In this document: positions 1-6,759 of the stretch, piece by piece
Layout: each line of letters opens with the position of its first letter
How positions within the stretch are numbered: the stretch's first letter is position 1
Assembly (NCBI GenBank): GCA_030432815.1
Contig: JAUILB010000058.1
Span: 1 to 12,259 of the forward strand
DNA length: 12,259 nt
From: Alphaproteobacteria bacterium
Lineage (GTDB): Bacteria; Pseudomonadota; Alphaproteobacteria; Sphingomonadales; Emcibacteraceae
Direction of reading: 5' to 3'
Position numbers and translations under genes: made by a program
The notes under the pieces: generated by a model
Told to the model about the DNA's origin: nothing
What the model saw: the letters and a program-made list of their open reading frames with translations, nothing else
Databases searched by the model: none

Positions 1-909
1 GAAGTTTGCAACGACAGTGTTTGTGATTTTGGCACCGGTCCCTTCACGAAGAAGCATACCGATATCACCGCGGGTATCACCGCCAACTAGTGTGATATTC
101 GATAGAAGCGGTTGTGCAAATGGCGTAGCATCATTGTCATCACCATTATTATCCGCCTCAATCCCCTGATCAGTTGCAGACTGGTTATCATTTTGAACAA
201 CAACTGCATGCTGGATTGCGCCGCGCCATCCTTTTGTCCAGTCAATACTGTCGTCATCCGCACCTGTTACGACCAGATGCTTCACGCGAACAGTTCCACC
301 GAAAAATTCAACGCCATCATCAGCACCGTTATGAACCTGAAGATAATCAACTTCTGTACCGCGGCCGACACCTTCGAAGGCAACGCCATTAAGTTCATCA
401 TCATCAGTTATCGGGTTACCGGCATATTTAACGACGGTGTAGAACATTTGACCACTATCGTCGTCATCGTCATTGCCACCATAAAGGCCACTGTCACCCT
501 CACCTGCGGCTTCACAGATGCCTACACCACAGCCATTGATGGTTGCACGGCCATTGATAACAAGACCACCCCAAAGTGATGTGTCCGTATCAAGATTACG
601 GGTTGCATCATTAGTTGCCGTCATTGTTACCGGTGCATTTTCAGTACCATTTGAGAAGATTTTCGAACCACGTGAAATAACCAGGAAGGAAAGCGGGTCT
701 TCACCGGCAATTGTAACACCGGCATCGATGAACAGGTTTCCAGCTTCAGCATTGGCAATTGGATTACCAACATCGCCGCCCAAATCTTCACCAATGACGA
801 CTTTTCCGCGAAGGAAGTAATCAAGGCCTGCTGCAAGGCGGATATTGCCTGTATAGACCCCCTGAAGGATACATCCACCAGCACCGTTTGATGTTGAACC
901 AACTGGGCA
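1..909 (-). repeat. Tandem domain copy B within the lipoprotein gene, truncated by window edge
   Basis: This second unit starts at Cys489 (CPVG) and has 303 residues in view before the left edge. It repeats the motif order of copy A, including ICEA-GEGDSGLYGG, AGNPITDDDELNG, HNGADDGVEFFGG, DWTKGWRG and DNQSA-DQGIEADNNGDDNDA. If the unit length is kept, about 116-123 more residues of it lie outside the window, possibly followed by further copies. Confidence 0.8.
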
Positions 910-2373
910 GACAGGATTTGCATTGATTGCATATGACCAACCAAGTGTCCAATTATCTGATGCATCATCAGATTCAACCGCACCAATATAAGTAGTTTGA
1001 TCAAACCATGTATCAATCGCATTTACATCTGTTGGCGTTACACCATTTTCAGCTGTACCATTAATGAAACCTGAAAGCGTCGAAGGTTGCGCAGAATTAT
1101 TAGCCTGCCCCAGGAACCATGCTTCCAGATCACCGTCTTCCGCATCAGCGACAAATGGCTGGTCACAACCAAGCAACGTTGACTGGATTGTAATACCGTC
1201 TGCTGTATCCCGGCGCGCGTAAGTGGCTGTCTGGTCAAGATCAAGACAACCGTCAAGGAAGTTTGTCACAACCGTGTTGTAAATTTTTGCCCCTGTTCCT
1301 TCACGAAGCAACATGCCAATATCGCCACGGGCATCACCACCGATCAATGTAACGTTTGATAGAGTAGGTTGTGCATATGGCTGTGCATCATTGTCATCAC
1401 CATTATTGTCCGCTTCGATACCCTGATCAGATGCAGACTGGTTGTCATTTTGCATAATCAGAACGTGTTGTGCACGTCCGCGCCATCCTTTTGTCCAGTC
1501 AAGGCTGTCATCATCAGCTCCAGTAATGATTAAATGCTTGATATCGGCCGTACCACCAAAAAATTCAACACCATCATCAGCACCGTTGTGCACATGAATG
1601 AAATCAAGGACAGTACCACGACCAACACCTTCAAATGCAATACCGTTAAGTTCATCATCATCAGTAATCGGGTTACCGGCATAGCGAACCTGTACATAAC
1701 GCATGGTACCTGAACTGTCATTGTCATTAATACCACCATAAAGGCCGCTATCGCCTTCACCTGTTGCTTCACAAATACCGGATGCACATCCATTAATCGT
1801 TGCCAGGCCATTAATCACGATGCCGCCCCATTCAGATGTAAATGATTCTGAAAGTGCGTTTGCATTGGCGTTAAAACCGCGTTCAATGTCCGCTGCGGAT
1901 GTAAAGATGATGGGCTGGCCGACATTTCCATCGGCATCAATGGTTGAACCACGTGCGATGACAAGAAATGAATTTGCGTTAAGCCCTGCAATTGTTGTAC
2001 CAGGTTGGATTTCAAGGTTAACCCGTGTACCACCGGTACCATCCGAAAGCGTTTCCTGACCGATAGTCACTTTACCGTTTAGAAGATATGTATTTCCCGC
2101 TGTTAATGTAAGATTTTGGGTAATTGTTCCTGAAATCTGACAGGCAGCACCTGTACCAAGAGGAACTTCTGTTGTTCCGACCGGACAGTTAACTACGACA
2201 CCGCCGCCGCCACCACCACCGCCAGCACCACCGCCACCAGTCCCCGGATTTTCGCCTGTTTCACCTTTAGAGGCAAGCTCGGTATTTTTGTCACTACAAC
2301 TTGTAAAAGCTGAAAGAGAAACTGCAGCTATTAATATAAGAAGCAGCTTTTTAAATTGATTGAGATTTGTCAT
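1..2373 (-). CDS. Large duplicated beta-helix-like lipoprotein, C-terminus beyond the left edge
   Basis: The frame is open for 791 codons from the ATG at 2373-2371 to the window edge, so the C-terminus is missing. The N-terminus has basic residues (KK at 8-9), a hydrophobic stretch 10-23 and then FTSC with Cys26. This suggests a lipoprotein, although Phe at the -3 position is not the usual Leu. A low-complexity linker follows, with eight consecutive glycines at 51-58. The rest is two tandem copies of one domain, residues 63-488 and 489 onward, each with WGG-VING, GEGDSGLYGG, ITDDDELNG, GVEFFGG, GADDDS-DWTKGWRG and DIGMLLREGTGA. The short, evenly spaced, Asn/Gly/Asp-rich strands suggest a right-handed parallel beta-helix on the cell surface; the Asp clusters could bind calcium. 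Such proteins are widespread but, as far as I know, functionally unassigned. A GGGG stretch about 6 bases before the ATG is a modest ribosome site. Confidence 0.85.
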   Translation of the reverse strand, partial: MTNLNQFKKLLLILIAAVSLSAFTSCSDKNTELASKGETGENPGTGGGGAGGGGGGGGVVVNCPVGTTEVPLGTGAACQISGTITQNLTLTAGNTYLLNGKVTIGQETLSDGTGGTRVNLEIQPGTTIAGLNANSFLVIARGSTIDADGNVGQPIIFTSAADIERGFNANANALSESFTSEWGGIVINGLATINGCASGICEATGEGDSGLYGGINDNDSSGTMRYVQVRYAGNPITDDDELNGIAFEGVGRGTVLDFIHVHNGADDGVEFFGGTADIKHLIITGADDDSLDWTKGWRGRAQHVLIMQNDNQSASDQGIEADNNGDDNDAQPYAQPTLSNVTLIGGDARGDIGMLLREGTGAKIYNTVVTNFLDGCLDLDQTATYARRDTADGITIQSTLLGCDQPFVADAEDGDLEAWFLGQANNSAQPSTLSGFINGTAENGVTPTDVNAIDTWFDQTTYIGAVESDDASDNWTLGWSYAINANPVCPVGSTSNGAGGCILQGVYTGNIRLAAGLDYFLRGKVVIGEDLGGDVGNPIANAEAGNLFIDAGVTIAGEDPLSFLVISRGSKIFSNGTENAPVTMTATNDATRNLDTDTSLWGGLVINGRATINGCGVGICEAAGEGDSGLYGGNDDDDDSGQMFYTVVKYAGNPITDDDELNGVAFEGVGRGTEVDYLQVHNGADDGVEFFGGTVRVKHLVVTGADDDSIDWTKGWRGAIQHAVVVQNDNQSATDQGIEADNNGDDNDATPFAQPLLSNITLVGGDTRGDIGMLLREGTGAKITNTVVANF
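910..2187 (-). repeat. Tandem domain copy A within the lipoprotein gene
   Basis: This is the first full unit, residues 63-488 (426 residues), starting at NCPVG. It aligns with the next unit (CPVG at residue 489) along its whole visible length. At the well-conserved core the offset is exactly 1257 bases (419 codons): the DNA at 1258 matches that at 1, and the DNA at 1483 matches that at 226. The N-terminal part differs by a few codons, giving 426 between the leading cysteines. Protein identity in the core (WGG-VING through REGTGAKI) is high, by eye roughly three quarters, while many third codon positions differ. The duplication is therefore old or under protein-level selection. Confidence 0.85.
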
Positions 2374-2695
2374 TTCGACCCCATTCTGATTAATAATTTG
2401 AACATTTACGTTCAGCCTTATGTCTGATTTGGACTCACCTGAATCCACTAAGCTGTTCCTACATAGGCGGGGTATGTGATGTTTTTGTTTCAGTGGTGTG
2501 ATAAAATTATGAAATAGATGCAAATATGCATTTCACTATAATTTATATAGTAATTACAATAGTTTATGAAAAAATTTAAATATTAAAAAATACAAAAACA
2601 CTGAATGGTTTTTTCTGAAATGCCAAAATTAAAGCATTTTTTTCAATTTTATTAAATATTTCTGGTTTGATTTTTTAGGGACTCGGAAGACGAGT
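2374..2695. other. AT-rich intergenic region, no gene seen
   Basis: This 322-base gap separates the lipoprotein start from the prepilin peptidase stop. It is strongly AT-rich from about 2500 to 2680. It holds several small inverted repeats: TGAAC-N6-GTTCA (2399-2414), a near-palindrome GGACTCA/TGAATCC (2431-2446, one mismatch) and ACTATA-N5-TATAGT (2535-2551). Any of them could lie in the 5' leader or promoter of the lipoprotein gene. I found no convincing -35/-10 pair and no ORF with coding character. Confidence 0.5.
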
Positions 2696-2696
2696 C
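2680..2696. other. Perfect hairpin at the 3' end of the prepilin peptidase gene
   Basis: GACTCG-GAAGA-CGAGTC is a perfect 6-bp inverted repeat with a 5-base loop. It starts inside the TAG stop codon of the prepilin peptidase gene (2698-2696), and two more G-C pairs are possible across a small bulge. In the minus-strand transcript it is followed by an A-rich, not U-rich, stretch; the T run lies on the other strand. It is therefore not a textbook intrinsic terminator, though it could protect the 3' end or assist termination. Confidence 0.4.
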
Positions 2697-3229
2697 TACC
2701 CTATCAATAATAGCAAATGATCTTCAAATAACCATACTGTCCAAATCGCCATAGCAAGGAATGGTCCAAACGGGATTTTACGTTCCAGCTTTTTTGCAAT
2801 ACTCTCCGGCCAGAAAAGAATTGCAAATATAATTGCGCCTAGTGACGATATTAGCATGACAAGCGGCAACATATAAGGAGAAAGCCAAATGGCACCCGCC
2901 GCAAAAAGCTTTACATCACCCATTCCTAATCCCTGTTTCTTCCTGAGAATTGAATAAAGAACTGATATTCCAAATAGCGATAACAGCCCAATGATGAATG
3001 ACGTAAATGGTATTAAAGGATTACTGCCTTCGTGGATATGAAACACGATGCCCAGAACAAGTACTGCAGCATTTAGCAAGTTAGGAAGTTTCATTATTTT
3101 ATAGTCATTATAGCATAGCGCGATCAAAATTACCCAAAGTGGAGCCGCAAAATAAAGTGGCCTTTCTGATAAAAACATCAGCATGAAAGATGTTAAAATC
3201 AGAAAGACCACTAATATTTTATTTATCAC
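2696..3229 (-). CDS. Short-form A24 prepilin peptidase (PilD/CpaA-like)
   Basis: This 177-residue, very hydrophobic protein is an integral membrane aspartic peptidase that cleaves the leader of type IV pilin or type II secretion pseudopilin precursors at the cytoplasmic membrane. Both catalytic aspartates of the A24 family are visible: Asp42 in NDYKIMKLPN and Asp105 in the signature GMGDVKL (103-108). IPFGPFLA at 152-159 matches the C-terminal motif of PilD/GspO enzymes. The N-terminal methyltransferase domain of full-length PilD is absent, so it resembles CpaA/TadV-type or archaeal short forms. The start is GTG at 3229, directly after an in-frame TAA, with only a weak purine stretch upstream; Met16 or Met18 are alternatives but would cut the first membrane segment. 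It lies 57 bases after the TPR-like gene and is probably co-transcribed with it. No pilin or secretion gene is in view. Confidence 0.88.
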   Translation of the reverse strand: MINKILVVFLILTSFMLMFLSERPLYFAAPLWVILIALCYNDYKIMKLPNLLNAAVLVLGIVFHIHEGSNPLIPFTSFIIGLLSLFGISVLYSILRKKQGLGMGDVKLFAAGAIWLSPYMLPLVMLISSLGAIIFAILFWPESIAKKLERKIPFGPFLAMAIWTVWLFEDHLLLLIG

Positions 3230-3286
3230 TTATAGACCCTGCTGCTTTATTGCTGGTATCCTTATAGTGTATGAATTTATCCGTTC

Positions 3287-3658
3287 TTACAAGTTTTCCA
3301 AGCGAGCAATACCATCTTTTGCAATATATTTTACTTTTCTCGGCATACCGGACAGTGTCATGGCGAAGCTATTGTCACGACCATCAAGAATTTCCTGATA
3401 AAGGGCGTGTGCCTGCTCAATGCGTCCTGTTGCACTATATATAAAGGCAAGATTTACTTTTGCAAAAACCTGATCGTCCGGTCCGAAATCTGTTGAAATT
3501 AATTCAGCTTCGGCAGATGACCAGTCACGCGATGCAATTTTTCCTGATGCAAGGCTGCTTTCCTGTAGAAGTACGAGCGATGAAGAAAGGTCCTCAGCAT
3601 TCGCTGCATTAAACCCTAAGCCAACGGCAAATATCAGACCTATTGCTATTTTCTTCAT
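3287..3658 (-). CDS. Small secreted TPR-like protein
   Basis: This 123-residue protein has a clear Sec signal peptide (MKK, hydrophobic core, likely cleavage after AANA at residue 21), so it should be periplasmic. The mature part is helical. The segment AKVNLAFIYSATGRIEQAHALYQEIL (about 66-91) fits a tetratricopeptide repeat, with the characteristic small residues, Tyr, Gly and Ala. The preceding helix (about 28-56) may form another half-repeat. TPR proteins act as protein-protein scaffolds, and the co-transcribed prepilin peptidase suggests a role around pilus or secretion assembly; that link is inference. The start is well supported: AAGGAG sits about 7 bases before the ATG. A sigma70-like promoter lies about 80 bases upstream. 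No enzyme motif is present. Confidence 0.8.
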   Translation of the reverse strand: MKKIAIGLIFAVGLGFNAANAEDLSSSLVLLQESSLASGKIASRDWSSAEAELISTDFGPDDQVFAKVNLAFIYSATGRIEQAHALYQEILDGRDNSFAMTLSGMPRKVKYIAKDGIARLENL

Positions 3659-3688
3659 AATGAACTCCTTTTTAATTTAAAATTTATA

Positions 3689-3735
3689 TTGTCACATTAC
3701 TGTAATATTTCAGTGATATAATTACGTTATGTAAT
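3689..3735. promoter_or_regulatory. Second PHO-box-like site and two ATTAC/GTAAT palindromes
   Basis: TTGTCACATTACTGTAAT (3689-3706) also fits the degenerate PHO-box consensus at about 15 of 18 positions. Its right half forms the palindrome ATTAC-T-GTAAT (3696-3706). A second palindrome with the same half-sites, ATTAC-GTTAT-GTAAT, lies at 3721-3735. Both sit between the predicted transcription start of the TPR unit and its start codon, where a bound protein could block transcription. Which reading (PHO box or separate operator) is correct cannot be told from sequence alone. Confidence 0.3.
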
Positions 3736-3739
3736 TTTA

Positions 3740-3767
3740 ATTATCCTGCGAATCAGTGCAAAGTCAA
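3740..3767 (-). promoter_or_regulatory. Sigma70-like promoter for the TPR-prepilin peptidase unit
   Basis: On the minus strand a -35 box TTGACT (3767-3762, 5 of 6 to consensus) is separated by 16 bases from a -10 box GATAAT (3745-3740, 5 of 6). Transcription would start near 3733 and leave a leader of roughly 75 bases before the ATG at 3658. The -35 box lies inside the palindrome at 3754-3779. Confidence 0.6.
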
Positions 3768-3779
3768 TATTTTGCACTG
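3754..3779. promoter_or_regulatory. Palindromic operator candidate over the -35 box
   Basis: CAGTGCAAA (3754-3762) and TTTGCACTG (3771-3779) are perfect 9-base inverted arms with an 8-base spacer. The -35 box of the minus-strand promoter occupies the spacer and one arm edge. Arm length, symmetry and placement fit a binding site for a dimeric repressor. I do not recognise the cognate regulator, and none is encoded next to it. Confidence 0.5.
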
Positions 3780-3802
3780 TAACCCTTTGATATTTCACAA
3801 AA

Positions 3803-3832
3803 TTGTCACAAAACTTTAACATTCTCGTAACA
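3803..3832 (+). promoter_or_regulatory. PHO-box-like triple repeat upstream of the secreted protein gene
   Basis: Three 7-base units, TGTCACA (3804), TTTAACA (3815) and CGTAACA (3826), are spaced exactly 11 bases apart, which is the geometry of PhoB binding. The 18-mer TTGTCACAAAACTTTAAC (3803-3820) matches the enterobacterial PHO-box consensus at about 15 of 18 positions when its degenerate positions are allowed. A possible -10 (TTTAAT, 3837-3842) follows, with no good -35, as expected of an activator-dependent promoter. The AT-rich background raises the chance of a fortuitous match. Confidence 0.35.
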
Positions 3833-3915
3833 TTGCTTTAATTGCAGTGTCATTTTTCTCTGCCACTATGCCTGGATAAATTTGAAAGTTAATAATTATT
3901 TGGGTTCTGACAAAA

Positions 3916-4473
3916 ATGGCTATTTATAAGCTTTTGTTTTTTGCTTTTATTTCACAGTTTATCATTCTTACTAATAGCACTTTTGCAGGTGCCATTGGTG
4001 GTGTTGATTTTCATCAGAAAGCACCACTTGTTTTTAACAACCCATCAATAGGAAGTGATAAAAGAACTTTCATTTCTCATCCGGCCGCAATGCAATTTGT
4101 AAAAACGACGGGATTACATAAAAGTCTATCCCTGCTGCTTCTTGATTCAGTCAAACATGATAATTTTATTGAAAATGCAATCCAGGCGCACGGATTTCCA
4201 AATGTAAAAGCATCTGTTGTCACCAACATCAAACTGACAACCACACGTTATCGTCAGGAATGGGAAATACTGCTTGCGCAAATATATGGTAATCAGTTTT
4301 CCGATACTGAGTTGTTATCAATTATTGAGAACGGGGAAAACTCTCCTTATTATACTCGTTTTATCGAACGACAAAGTGAAATGGGCACAAGCAATCAGCT
4401 TGTTTCAAGTGACATTTTCAAAAAAGCATATGCGGAACTCATCCAGTCCCTAGCCGTAAACTTTGCAACCTGA
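3916..4473 (+). CDS. Unrecognised secreted protein, weakly DUF2059-like
   Basis: This 185-residue protein starts with a Sec signal peptide (hydrophobic 5-19, likely cleavage after STFA at residue 24), so it should be exported to the periplasm or beyond. I do not recognise a family. The C-terminal helical stretch, about residues 113-155 (EWEILLAQIYGNQFSDTELLSII...SPYYTRFIERQ), recalls DUF2059-type proteins in the order 'Y...F(S/T)..EL..ii', but this is weak. There are no cysteines in the mature part and no catalytic motif. The ATG at 3916 has no clear Shine-Dalgarno sequence; the signal peptide supports this start. It is transcribed away from the TPR unit across a promoter region with PHO-box-like repeats, which hints at phosphate control. 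A 239-base gap separates it from the peptidase gene, which has its own likely promoter. Confidence 0.7.
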   Translation: MAIYKLLFFAFISQFIILTNSTFAGAIGGVDFHQKAPLVFNNPSIGSDKRTFISHPAAMQFVKTTGLHKSLSLLLLDSVKHDNFIENAIQAHGFPNVKASVVTNIKLTTTRYRQEWEILLAQIYGNQFSDTELLSIIENGENSPYYTRFIERQSEMGTSNQLVSSDIFKKAYAELIQSLAVNFAT

Positions 4474-4618
4474 CCCGACAATCCTTTCTGGTTAAAGTAT
4501 TCCAGTTACAGAGTATTAAACCCAACTACTACCGTTATCATACAAGGTTAAGTTGCCGAGTTATGAAACCAATCTTTCAATAAGACTGAAATAAACCGGT
4601 AGTTTACTGCTCATAAAT

Positions 4619-4647
4619 TTGTCGACATATGTACAGATTTAGATAAT
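4619..4647 (+). promoter_or_regulatory. Sigma70-like promoter for the S9 peptidase gene
   Basis: A -35 box TTGTCG (4619-4624, 4 of 6) and a -10 box GATAAT (4642-4647, 5 of 6) are separated by the ideal 17 bases. The start point would be near 4654, giving a leader of about 59 bases before the ATG at 4713. The leader contains the palindrome at 4664-4678. Confidence 0.5.
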
Positions 4648-4663
4648 AACTGATAACAAAACG

Positions 4664-4678
4664 CATATCAGAGATATG
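4664..4678. promoter_or_regulatory. Short palindrome in the S9 peptidase leader
   Basis: CATATC-AGA-GATATG is a perfect inverted repeat with 6-base arms and a 3-base spacer. It lies about 10 bases downstream of the predicted transcription start and 34 bases before the start codon. It could be an operator or a small leader hairpin; the AT content makes a chance origin possible. Confidence 0.25.
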
Positions 4679-4712
4679 AAAACGCGGGATAGCCTTTGAG
4701 AATTATGAAGAA

Positions 4713-6707
4713 ATGAAAACAAGGTCAATATTATGTCTGGTACTGATTATTTTTGCCCCGCTATCATCTGCGCAGGTACAGCACCGTTCTATGTCACTAC
4801 AGGATTTAAGTAATATCAAGGATGTAAGCAGTCCCGCTTTTTCACCAAATGGTAATGATGTCGTTTATGTGGTTAGTAATCACAATCTGGAAATTGATTT
4901 GCCAAACAGTGACATTTGGCATTTAAAAATAGATGAAAATAAGACGGAAAAATTAAAAGCATCTTCAGTTAAAAATGAATGGGACCCTAAATATAGCCCG
5001 GACGGTCAAATGATCGCTTATCTTGGCGACGATACAGGGGATGGAACAGCACAAATATTCATCATGAATTCTGATGGCAGTAATTCCAGACAAATAACTG
5101 ATATTGAAGGAGGTATACTGAACTTTGACTGGGGACCCGATAGCGAGAAAATTGTTCTAACGGCATTCGCCGGTGGCCCCAAACCAAATAGAGCCGGCAC
5201 CGCACCCCCAATCGTTATAGACAGGTTCCAGTTTAAAGAAGACTGGTACGGTCATTTATCGGGAAAAAGGCGACATATTTTCATATTGAATATTATTGAC
5301 CAAAAGGCAGTTCAAATTACTAGCGGCGAGAAGGATCACTGGCTGCCAGCGTGGTCCCCGGACGGAAATTGGATCGCATTTGTTTCCAAGGACAGTGAAG
5401 ATGCAGACCGCAACATGGATACCAATGTGTTCATTATGAAACCTGAAGAAGGAGCAAAAGCACGTAGAATAAGTCATTTTGAAGGAACGGATGTTGATCC
5501 TTACTGGGAATCACCCCCGGCATGGTCACCCGACAGTAAAAAACTGGCGTGGCTGCAATCGGGCGAAAGTAAATGGATATATTATGCAACATGGCAATTA
5601 ACGGTCGCTGATATCGAAACCGGCACAAACAAAAATATTGCTCGGATTGACCGCAATTTCTATTTACCCAAATGGTCTTCTGACGGCGAAAATATTTTCG
5701 CACTTGTAGAACAGGACAGGGCGACCTGGATAGCATCTATTAATGTAAAAAGCGGTGATATAAATTATTTAAACAACGGCAAGCGATTTGCGCTCGACTA
5801 TGATGTATCAGGCGATGGCAATATAATGCTGCTGGATAGCAGTGATAATCGCCCGTTTGAATTATTTTTAGTTAAAGATGGCATCGATAAGAAACTCACC
5901 AATCATAATGACTGGCTTGATCATGTTGAACTTGGTATTACCAGACCATTTCAATTTATGAATGATGGATATGAGATTAGCGGAATAATGACGCTTCCTG
6001 CAGATTATAAACAGGGCCAAAAGCTACCGACAATTTTCCGCCTTCACGGAGGGCCGGTTTACCAGTTCAGCCATGAATTTATGAGTGATTGGCAAATTTA
6101 CGCCGCGAGTGGTTTCGCCGTCGTCGGTATTAATCCACGCGGATCTTCAGGCAAGGGTTTTGATTTTGCCAAAGCCATATATGCTGATTGGGGCAACGTC
6201 GATGTCAGCGATATTATAGCAGGAAGTGAATATCTGATAAGTGAAGGGATAACAGATCCGGATCGTATGGGTGTTGGGGGATGGAGTTACGGTGGCATTT
6301 TAACAAATTATGTCATCAGCAGTGATACGCGCTTCAAAGCCGCCATTAGCGGTGCCGGCGCATCAAACATGCTTGGGATGTATGGTCACGATCAATATAG
6401 CCGCGAATATGAACTGGAACTCGGAACACCATGGGATAACATCGAGGCCTATCAACGGGTCAGTTTCCCGTTCCTGAACGCGGATAAAATCAAAACACCC
6501 ACACTATTTCAATGTGCAGAAAACGATTTCAATGTTCCTTGCCTGGGTGCTGAGCAAATGTATCAGGCACTGCGTTCACTTAATATTGATACGAAGCTTG
6601 TTATTTATCCGGATCAGCATCACGGCATAACAGTACCTAGCTACCTGAATGACCGAATGAAACGAAATTTGGACTGGTATAATAAGTATTTGCAGTATCA
6701 GGATTAG
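4713..6707 (+). CDS. Secreted S9-family prolyl oligopeptidase-type serine peptidase
   Basis: This 664-residue exported peptidase most likely releases dipeptides or acyl-amino acids from short peptides in the periplasm (dipeptidyl/acylaminoacyl peptidase type, S9C-like). A signal peptide (1-20, cleavage after SSA) is followed by a TolB/PD40-type propeller, about 30-400. Its blades are marked by SPAFSPNG, WDPKYSPDG, NFDWGPDS, LPAWSPDG, PAWSPDS and LPKWSSDG. The C-terminal alpha/beta-hydrolase domain (about 430-664) has HGGP (445-448) for the oxyanion hole, the nucleophile Ser525 in GWSYGG, Asp605 in ENDFNVP and His637 in QHHG, so the triad is complete. Length is normal for the family. The ATG at 4713 is preceded by a purine-rich stretch; an ATG 9 bases upstream ends after three codons. 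It stands alone with its own promoter and converges with the operon to its right across 52 bases. Substrate is not predictable. Confidence 0.93.
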   Translation: MKTRSILCLVLIIFAPLSSAQVQHRSMSLQDLSNIKDVSSPAFSPNGNDVVYVVSNHNLEIDLPNSDIWHLKIDENKTEKLKASSVKNEWDPKYSPDGQMIAYLGDDTGDGTAQIFIMNSDGSNSRQITDIEGGILNFDWGPDSEKIVLTAFAGGPKPNRAGTAPPIVIDRFQFKEDWYGHLSGKRRHIFILNIIDQKAVQITSGEKDHWLPAWSPDGNWIAFVSKDSEDADRNMDTNVFIMKPEEGAKARRISHFEGTDVDPYWESPPAWSPDSKKLAWLQSGESKWIYYATWQLTVADIETGTNKNIARIDRNFYLPKWSSDGENIFALVEQDRATWIASINVKSGDINYLNNGKRFALDYDVSGDGNIMLLDSSDNRPFELFLVKDGIDKKLTNHNDWLDHVELGITRPFQFMNDGYEISGIMTLPADYKQGQKLPTIFRLHGGPVYQFSHEFMSDWQIYAASGFAVVGINPRGSSGKGFDFAKAIYADWGNVDVSDIIAGSEYLISEGITDPDRMGVGGWSYGGILTNYVISSDTRFKAAISGAGASNMLGMYGHDQYSREYELELGTPWDNIEAYQRVSFPFLNADKIKTPTLFQCAENDFNVPCLGAEQMYQALRSLNIDTKLVIYPDQHHGITVPSYLNDRMKRNLDWYNKYLQYQD

Positions 6708-6759
6708 AAAGCGCTAATTGCAGTGTCTGTGAAGCATTCAAACCATTTACTATCTTAAC

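Noticed and set aside
112..579. Plus-strand open frame of 155 codons opposite the lipoprotein
   Set aside because: It is antisense to the well-conserved duplicated domain and has no domain resemblance. The repetitive GAT/AAT-rich coding strand readily creates such open frames.
1..2187. The 1257-base direct repeat as a mobile element or CRISPR-like array
   Set aside because: Both copies are in frame within one protein and differ mainly at silent positions. There are no terminal inverted repeats, no transposase and no short spaced repeats.
2680..2696. Classical rho-independent terminator
   Set aside because: The stem is good but there is no U-tract after it on either strand; the six T residues lie before the stem on the plus strand. 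It is listed as a hairpin only.
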